Assembly: GCA_038521345.1 (NCBI GenBank)
Contig: JBCBKU010000023.1
Location: 1 to 46,796, forward strand
DNA from: JBCBKU01 sp038521345
GTDB lineage: Bacteria; Pseudomonadota; Alphaproteobacteria; Rhodobacterales; Rhodobacteraceae
Direction of reading: 5' to 3'
Length of the DNA stretch: 46,796 nt
Part shown: one piece after another, positions 41,743 through 46,796 of the stretch
Layout of the letters: each line of letters starts with the position of its first letter
Numbering within the stretch: position 1 is the stretch's first letter
Notes under the pieces: generated by a model
What the model was told of the DNA's origin: nothing
The model's input: the letters and a program-made list of their open reading frames with translations, nothing else
Databases searched by the model: none
Position numbers and translations under genes: made by a program

Positions 41743-42249
41743 ATGGTTGATCCGGGATACGTGCAGATGATGGCGCGCTACAATGCGTGGCAGAACCAAT
41801 CCCTCTACGCGGCGGCCGCGACTTTGGATGACGCGGCCCGGCGCCGGGATCGAGGGGCATTCTTTGGATCGGTCCACGCAACGCTGTCGCATCTCCTTTG
41901 GGGCGATACTGTGTGGATGAGCCGCTTCGATGCGTGGGATGCGCCGGTCGTCGGCTTGTCGGCCAGTCCCGGATACGTGGCCGATTGGCCGGACCTGGCC
42001 GCCGCTCGTCGCGACGCGGATGCGCGCATCCTCGACTGGGCCGTGGCCCTTCGGCCGCAGGATCTTGATGGGACGCTGGATTGGTTTTCAGGCGCGCTTG
42101 GGCGCGAAGTATCAAAGCCGCTGGCGCTTTGCGTGATGCATTTCTTCAACCACCAGACACATCACCGAGGGCAGGTTCATGGCATGCTGACCGCTGCCGG
42201 GGTCCGGCCAGGCGACACCGACCTCTTTGTCATGCCCGCCACGGCCTGA
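41743..42249 (+). CDS. DinB-family protein
   Basis: The 168-residue protein, starting MVDPGYVQMMARYNAWQNQS, is a DinB-like four-helix bundle: the metal His residues are visible in VHATLSHLLWGDTVWMSRF and in MHFFNHQTHHRGQVHGML (H-x-x-x-H and H-R-G-Q). DinB/YfiT proteins are putative thiol-dependent transferases (mycothiol- or bacillithiol-like); the co-substrate here is unknown. The ATG follows AGGGGGGCGAAG. A start 39 bases earlier is possible but overlaps the divergent gene. Confidence 0.88.
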   Translation: MVDPGYVQMMARYNAWQNQSLYAAAATLDDAARRRDRGAFFGSVHATLSHLLWGDTVWMSRFDAWDAPVVGLSASPGYVADWPDLAAARRDADARILDWAVALRPQDLDGTLDWFSGALGREVSKPLALCVMHFFNHQTHHRGQVHGMLTAAGVRPGDTDLFVMPATA

Positions 42250-42282
42250 TAGACGAAGAGCGAGATCGGCAAAGGGGCAGAC

Positions 42283-43272
42283 ATGGTCAGAGCATTGGTG
42301 GTCCGAAAGGACGACGAGGGAAAAACGAGCGCAGCGGTCGAGACACTTGACGATGGCGATTTTCCCGAAGGTGAGGTGACGGTTGACGTCGCTTATTCCA
42401 CGCTGAACTACAAAGATGGCCTGTGCATCGGGCCCGGCGGCGGGTTGGTCCGGAACTATCCTCATGTCCCGGGAATCGACTTTTCCGGCACGGTGTCGGC
42501 TTCGAGCGATGAGCGCTACAAACCCGGCGATCGCGTGGTCCTGACCGGCTGGCGCGTGGGCGAGGCCCATTGGGGTGGCTACGCAGAAAAGGCACGGGTC
42601 AAGGCCGATTGGCTGGTGCCGTTGCCCGATGGGCTGACCGAACGCCAGGCCATGGCCGTGGGGACGGCAGGATTCACCGCGATGCTGGCCGTGATGGCGC
42701 TTGAGGACCACGGGCTGGCGCCGGGCCAGGGCGAGGTTCTGGTGACGGGGGCGGCCGGCGGCGTTGGCTCGGTCGCCACGGCAATCCTTGCCAAGCGGGG
42801 CTACGAGGTGGCCGGTGTCACGGGTCGGCCCGAAACCGCGGATTACCTCACATCCCTTGGCGCGACCCGGATCGTCCCGCGCGAGGAACTGGCCGAAACG
42901 GTGAAACGTCCCCTTGAATCCGAGACTTGGGCGGGATGCGTCGACGCGGTGGGCGGCGCGATGCTTGCGCGAGTCCTTGGGCAGATGAAGTACGGCGCGT
43001 CGGTCGCGGCGGTTGGACTGGCCGGCGGGGCAGGTTTGCCGGCAACGGTGATCCCGTTCCTCCTGCGTGGCGTGAACCTTCTTGGCATCGACAGTGTGAT
43101 GAAACCCTATCCGGACCGTCTGAAGGCGTGGGAACGGATTGCGACCGACCTTCCCATGGACGCATTGGAAGCGATGGTTCAGCCGGCCACGCTTGCGGAC
43201 CTTCCCGAACTTGGCGCGGCCATCCTGAAAGGCGGGGTGCGCGGTCGGGTCGTGGTCGACGTTCGGGCCTAG
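42283..43272 (+). CDS. acuI: Acrylyl-CoA reductase-like quinone oxidoreductase
   Basis: The 329-residue protein is an MDR enzyme without zinc ligands: NYKDGLCIGPGGGLVRNYPH, VPGIDFSGTV, the nucleotide loop VLVTGAAGGVGSVATAILAK and VTGRPETADYLTSLGA. These are the features of AcuI/YhdH, which reduces acryloyl-CoA to propionyl-CoA with NADPH and detoxifies acrylate from DMSP breakdown in roseobacters. No dddL, dddD or acuR gene is beside it. It follows the DinB-like gene by 33 bases. Confidence 0.93.
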   Translation: MVRALVVRKDDEGKTSAAVETLDDGDFPEGEVTVDVAYSTLNYKDGLCIGPGGGLVRNYPHVPGIDFSGTVSASSDERYKPGDRVVLTGWRVGEAHWGGYAEKARVKADWLVPLPDGLTERQAMAVGTAGFTAMLAVMALEDHGLAPGQGEVLVTGAAGGVGSVATAILAKRGYEVAGVTGRPETADYLTSLGATRIVPREELAETVKRPLESETWAGCVDAVGGAMLARVLGQMKYGASVAAVGLAGGAGLPATVIPFLLRGVNLLGIDSVMKPYPDRLKAWERIATDLPMDALEAMVQPATLADLPELGAAILKGGVRGRVVVDVRA

Positions 43273-43347
43273 GCGCGACTGGGGCGTCGCTTGACCGGCG
43301 CCACCGCGCCCTAGATCGCCGTCTGGACACTTTGCAGGGGGCGAGGC

Positions 43348-44760
43348 GTGGCGCCGATCATCGTTTGGGTGCGCCGGGATTTCCGGTTGCACGACAATCC
43401 GCTTCTGAAAGCGGCCGCCGATACCGGTCGGCCGGTGATCCCGGTCTTTCTTTACGATGGCGTGGCCGAGGCCATGGGTGCGTGCCCGCGTTGGCGCCTT
43501 GGAATTGGGGCCGAGGCGTTTGACGCCCGCCTCAAGGAGATCGGGTCCCGCTTGATATTCCGGCGGGGTTCGGCGCTTGCTGCGCTCAGGTCGCTTCTCG
43601 CTGAAACAGGGGCGACGGCTGTGTGGTGGGGTCGGCTGTACGATCCGGCGGCGGTTGCGCGGGACACCAAGGTCAAGGCGGCGCTCGGCGCCGCAGGGAT
43701 CGAGGCAAGGTCGATCGCCGGACATGTCCTGCACGAGCCATGGACGGTCGAGACCGGAAGCGGCGGGTTCTACCGGGTCTACACGCCTTTCTGGAAGGCA
43801 GTTCAGGGCCGCGAGGTGGCCGAACCATTGGTGGCGGTCACTCGACTGGTCGCGCCCGATGCCTGGCCTGCGTCGGACGATCCGCGCAGCTGGGGTCTCG
43901 AAAAGGCGATGGATCGGGGCGCAGCGGTGGTGCGCCGCCACATTGCGGTGGGTGAGAGCGCGGCACAGGACCGGCTGTCGGCCTTTGTTGCAGATCGGAT
44001 CGGCGACTATGATCACGGGCGGGACATTCCGGGGCAGGCGGCCACGTCGCGCCTGTCTGAAAACCTGACGCATGGCGAGATCTCAATCCGAACCGCGTGG
44101 CATGCGGGTCGACGCGCGCTCGAAGAAGGGCGCACGGGGGCCGAGACGTTCCTGAAAGAGCTGATTTGGCGCGATTTCGCGACGCATCTCGTCTATCACA
44201 CGCCCCATATCACGACAGGAAACTGGCGACCGGAATGGGATGCCTTTCCCTGGAACGACGATCCCGCATCGCCCGAGGTCACGGCGTGGACACGAGGTCG
44301 AACCGGGATTGCATTCGTCGATGCGGCGATGCGCGAGCTTTACACCACTGGCTACATGCACAACCGCGCGCGGATGATCGTCGCAAGTTACCTGACCAAG
44401 CATCTGCTATCGAACTGGAAAATCGGGCTCGACTGGTTTGCCGATACGCTTGTCGACTGGGACCCGGCATCGAACGCAATGGGGTGGCAATGGTCGGCCG
44501 GATCCGGCCCGGATGCCACGCCCTATTTCCGCGTCTTCAACCCCGTCACGCAGCTCGAGAAGTTCGACAAGGACCGGAGCTATGTCCACCGCTGGATTGC
44601 CGAGGGTATGAGCGATCCCGATCCGGATGCGCTGAGCTACTTCGACGCCATTCCGAGGCATTGGGGACTATCCCCGGGCGACACCTATCCAGAGCCAATC
44701 GTTACCGCGGCGGTGGGGCGCGCGCGGGCTCTCGAAGCCTATGAGAACCGGGAATTCTGA
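43348..44760 (+). CDS. phrB: Deoxyribodipyrimidine photolyase
   Basis: The 470-residue flavoprotein repairs cyclobutane pyrimidine dimers with blue light. It starts at GTG (MAPIIVWVRRDFRLHDNPLL). The N-terminal Rossmann half has GATAVWWGRLYDPAAVARDT; the FAD half has TSRLSENLTHGEISIRTAWH, LIWRDFATHLVYHTP, MHNRARMIVASYLTKHLLSN, and ASNAMGWQWSAGSGPDATPY with FRVFNPVTQ. All are family signatures and the length is normal. GGGGGCGAGGC lies upstream of the GTG. Confidence 0.96.
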   Translation: MAPIIVWVRRDFRLHDNPLLKAAADTGRPVIPVFLYDGVAEAMGACPRWRLGIGAEAFDARLKEIGSRLIFRRGSALAALRSLLAETGATAVWWGRLYDPAAVARDTKVKAALGAAGIEARSIAGHVLHEPWTVETGSGGFYRVYTPFWKAVQGREVAEPLVAVTRLVAPDAWPASDDPRSWGLEKAMDRGAAVVRRHIAVGESAAQDRLSAFVADRIGDYDHGRDIPGQAATSRLSENLTHGEISIRTAWHAGRRALEEGRTGAETFLKELIWRDFATHLVYHTPHITTGNWRPEWDAFPWNDDPASPEVTAWTRGRTGIAFVDAAMRELYTTGYMHNRARMIVASYLTKHLLSNWKIGLDWFADTLVDWDPASNAMGWQWSAGSGPDATPYFRVFNPVTQLEKFDKDRSYVHRWIAEGMSDPDPDALSYFDAIPRHWGLSPGDTYPEPIVTAAVGRARALEAYENREF

Positions 44761-44921
44761 CGGGCCGCTCAACGCGGTGGACAGGAGATCGCATAACCGC
44801 ACATGTGCTGCGGGCGCCACGGTCGAGGGGCAGCGACCGGGTTGGGCCCGCTTATCTGCCGAGAAAACAGTTGTTTAAGCCGGGGGTGCTGGCTAGCGTG
44901 CCCGGGATTGGGGAGAGGTGA

Positions 44922-46133
44922 ATGAACGTCCTGACCAGTACCGAGGGTCAAAAGGGCCTGCCGCGCTATTTCGCGCCAGTGTTCGCGGCGTCTGCGCGTC
45001 TCAACAGAGGGCGGCTTGATATACTCTTGCCGGACGGCCGACGTTTCAGGGCCGAGGGTCTTGCGCCCGGTCCCGTGGCCGAGATGCGGGTGCGCCACCC
45101 CGACCTGTTCGCCCGTCTTGTTCGCGAAGGTGATCTGGGCTTTTGCGAGGCCTATATGGACGGCTGGTGGGACACACCGGACCTGCAGGCAATGATGGAT
45201 TTTGTCCATGCCGAGAATGACGCGGTCTATGACGGTTTTCCCGGCATGGGACTTGTTCGGGCGTTCGAACGGCTGCGCTTCTGGCTTCAGTCGAATTCCC
45301 GAAGTCAGGCCCGCAAGAATATCGCCCATCATTATGATCTCGGGAACGACTTCTACCGGCTCTGGCTGGACGACACGATGACATATTCCTCGGCCGTTTT
45401 TGACAGCGGTCAGGAAAGCCTCGAAGCCGCGCAAACCGCGAAATACGCCTCGATGGTGGATCAGATGGGGGCCAAGCCCGGGGACCATATCCTCGAGATC
45501 GGGTGCGGCTGGGGTGGCTTTGCCGAATACGCGGCGAAAGTGCGGGGCGTGAAGGTGACCGGGCTGACGATTAGCCGGGCACAACACGACTATGCGGTCG
45601 AGCGCATGGCCCGCGCCGGCCTTTCAGATCGCGTCGACATCAAGTTGCAGGATTACCGGGACGAGCGGGGAACCTATGACGGGATTGCCTCGATCGAAAT
45701 GTTCGAGGCGGTGGGTGAACGGTATTGGCCGAGCTATTTCAATACACTGCGCTCCTGCCTTCATCCCGGTCGTAACGCGACGCTGCAAATTATCACCGTG
45801 GCTGACGGGCGGTGGGACAGTTATCGCAAGGGCGTGGATTTCATCCAGAAATTCATCTTTCCGGGAGGGCTGCTTCCGTCGCCCAAGGTTCTGCGATCCG
45901 AGATTGAGCGGGCCGGTCTCAGCGTTCTGCGCTCGCTTGAATTCGGCCCCAGCTATGATCTTACGCTGCGCCGCTGGCACGATACCTTCCGGACGCGGTG
46001 GTCAGACATTCAGGTGCTTGGCTTCGATGAACGCTTCCGACGGATGTGGGAGCTTTATCTGACCTCTTGCGCGTCGACGTTCCAAAGCGGAACATGCGAT
46101 GTAACGCAGATCACTGTGAGACGGCCCGCATGA
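44922..46133 (+). CDS. cfa: Cyclopropane-fatty-acyl-phospholipid synthase
   Basis: The 403-residue enzyme adds a methylene from SAM to unsaturated acyl chains in membrane lipids. It has GDLGFCEAYMDGWWDTPDLQ, NIAHHYDLGNDFYRLWLDDT, MTYSSAVF, the SAM loop ILEIGCGWGGFAEYAA, and IASIEMFEAVGERYWPSYFN. The N-terminal 100 residues match the Cfa family's own domain. GGGAGAGGTGA precedes the ATG. Its stop overlaps the trgA start as ATGA. Confidence 0.95.
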   Translation: MNVLTSTEGQKGLPRYFAPVFAASARLNRGRLDILLPDGRRFRAEGLAPGPVAEMRVRHPDLFARLVREGDLGFCEAYMDGWWDTPDLQAMMDFVHAENDAVYDGFPGMGLVRAFERLRFWLQSNSRSQARKNIAHHYDLGNDFYRLWLDDTMTYSSAVFDSGQESLEAAQTAKYASMVDQMGAKPGDHILEIGCGWGGFAEYAAKVRGVKVTGLTISRAQHDYAVERMARAGLSDRVDIKLQDYRDERGTYDGIASIEMFEAVGERYWPSYFNTLRSCLHPGRNATLQIITVADGRWDSYRKGVDFIQKFIFPGGLLPSPKVLRSEIERAGLSVLRSLEFGPSYDLTLRRWHDTFRTRWSDIQVLGFDERFRRMWELYLTSCASTFQSGTCDVTQITVRRPA

Positions 46134-46579
46134 CACCGATGCCAACCGGCGGAAAGTTCATAGGAGCCTTGGGCTTCGCCGCGTTGACCTTCTTGGTGAC
46201 GAGCCTGATCCTCGCCCTTCTGCCAGAGGGCACGCAGGCGCGTCTGTTTGCACCCATCAATGTCGCCTTTGGGCTGATTATGGGCTGGCGGATTCTTGGG
46301 GCCCGGGCCGGAGAGGGGCTCGTGCGGTCAATCGGTTACGGGCTGCAGACGCTGTTTGCGATCACCTTCTGGTGCATTCTCGTCTGGGCCGGATGGGAAA
46401 TGCTGCAGAACTCTGTTCGGCTGCGCTATGACGGTCCGATCGAAGCCCTGCAGGCCATGGCCGGGCTGATGGTCGAATACACCGCGCTGATCGCCACGAC
46501 CGAGGTTGTGACGACAGCGGTGATCGGGTCGATCTTCGTCTCTTGGTTGACAGAGTTCTTCTCGGCCCGCTGGTCCTGA
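46130..46579 (+). CDS. trgA: TrgA-family tellurium-resistance membrane protein
   Basis: The ATG in an ATGA overlap with cfa gives 149 residues starting MTPMPTGGKFIGALGFAALT. Four hydrophobic helices: GFAALTFLVTSLILALLP, INVAFGLIMGWRILGA, LQTLFAITFWCILVWAGWEM and TTAVIGSIFVSWLTEFF. The pattern FAPINVAFGLIMGWRILGAR is the one I associate with TrgA from Rhodobacter sphaeroides, described as tellurite resistance. The trgB partner normally follows; here only a remnant does. Confidence 0.88.
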   Translation: MTPMPTGGKFIGALGFAALTFLVTSLILALLPEGTQARLFAPINVAFGLIMGWRILGARAGEGLVRSIGYGLQTLFAITFWCILVWAGWEMLQNSVRLRYDGPIEALQAMAGLMVEYTALIATTEVVTTAVIGSIFVSWLTEFFSARWS

Positions 46580-46585
46580 GGGGCT

Positions 46586-46738
46586 ATGGCGCGCGATCTT
46601 TTCTTTTACGGCACGCTTCGGCACGCGCCTCTTCTTGAGGTTGTGATGGGACGGCAGCCCGCCGTTCGACCTGCTTCACTGCCCGATCATCGCGTTGCGT
46701 CGGTCACAGGTCAGGACTTGTTTGGAAGCGTGGCCTAG
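46586..46738 (+). pseudogene. trgB: Truncated trgB remnant
   Basis: The frame starts seven bases after trgA and reads MARDLFFYGTLRHAPLLEVV, then MGRQPAVRPASLPDHRVASV, stopping at residue 50 with TAG. FYGTLRHAPLLEVVMGR is the start of the gamma-glutamylcyclotransferase-like domain of TrgB, which is followed by a NUDIX domain in full-length proteins. Both are absent. The stop overlaps the convergent trpF end, so the missing part was replaced or deleted. Left open: a short functional peptide. Confidence 0.72.
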
Positions 46739-46796
46739 CCTGCGGCGCGGACCGCGTCGAAGAAACCGCGGATCAGCGCCGGATCCTTGACGCCTG
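46735..46796 (-). CDS. trpF: Phosphoribosylanthranilate isomerase, C-terminal end (5' part outside window)
   Basis: The minus-strand frame enters from the right edge and ends GVKDPALIRGFFDAVRAAG followed by TAG. The G-V-K-D start of the last helix, following the usual S-G-V-E motif, is typical for TrpF, the third step after chorismate in tryptophan synthesis. Only about 19 residues are visible, so this rests on a short match. The stop overlaps the trgB remnant. Confidence 0.55.
   Translation of the reverse strand, partial: GVKDPALIRGFFDAVRAAG

Noticed and set aside
42112..44073. A 653-codon minus-strand reading frame
   Set aside because: Antisense shadow of acuI and the photolyase, with Arg/His/Pro-rich composition and no domain.
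1..46796. CRISPR array, prophage or insertion sequence
   Set aside because: No regularly spaced repeats, cas genes, phage structural genes, transposase or flanking inverted repeats seen.

Overview
The window looks like chromosomal DNA from an alphaproteobacterium of the Rhodobacteraceae (roseobacter group). The pointers are high GC with mostly tightly packed genes, a circularly permuted two-piece tmRNA whose tag reads ANDNRAPVAVAA, an F1-ATPase zeta-type inhibitor (DUF1476), a TrgA-family gene, an RNase E with a long acidic insertion in its S1 domain, and an sspB/fumC/DUF4169/ribbon-helix-helix run. I could not run any search; family names come from motifs and remembered family features.

Layout. 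1-3.9 kb: tail of a LuxR-type regulator, tRNA-Asn, a metallo-beta-lactamase-fold hydrolase divergent from a histidine kinase, a small two-gene unit of unknown function, and a CAT-anticodon tRNA (probably tRNA-Ile2). 4-8.7 kb: purM-purN, ribonuclease D, a small lipoprotein, sufE, and a DUF1638 gene coupled to a small membrane protein. 8.84-10.88 kb: a conspicuously AT-rich island with an overlapping pair (exported protein plus four-helix membrane protein) bounded by terminator-like hairpins. 11-15.6 kb: LysE-type exporter, corrinoid protein, SplB-like radical SAM protein, a methyltransferase and a homocysteine methyltransferase. 15.7-23.5 kb: DUF1476, a TerB-like gene coupled to an unknown gene, and purC, purS and purQ separated by unrelated genes (an acidic modular protein, an alcohol dehydrogenase, an FHA protein, a Tat-exported serine hydrolase).

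23.5-28.1 kb: a DctB-like kinase with a DctD-like regulator that lacks the GAFTGA loop, then a HAD phosphatase coupled to an endonuclease/phosphatase-fold protein. 28.1-35.1 kb: rne with a long leader, a TusA-like gene, ccdA, and a membrane-anchored alpha/beta-hydrolase gene coupled to a cytochrome P450. 35.2-38.8 kb: a minus-strand run sspB, hypothetical, fumC, a 29-codon ORF, DUF4169, RHH. 38.9-41.3 kb: chrA coupled to a rhodanese-ChrB fusion, then ssrA. 41.3-46.8 kb: DUF4345, DinB-like protein, acuI, photolyase, cfa coupled to trgA, a truncated trgB remnant and the 3' end of a probable trpF.

How the genes work together. Most of the window is housekeeping: purine synthesis (purM, N, C, S, Q), RNA turnover (rnd, rne), trans-translation and ClpXP delivery (ssrA, sspB), Fe-S and cytochrome c assembly (sufE, ccdA) and the TCA cycle (fumC). 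The corrinoid protein, homocysteine methyltransferase and DUF1638 protein may be parts of a split cobalamin-dependent methionine synthase. The least explained items are the AT-rich gene pair, the acidic modular protein between purC and purS, the TerB-coupled gene, and the regulator without GAFTGA.
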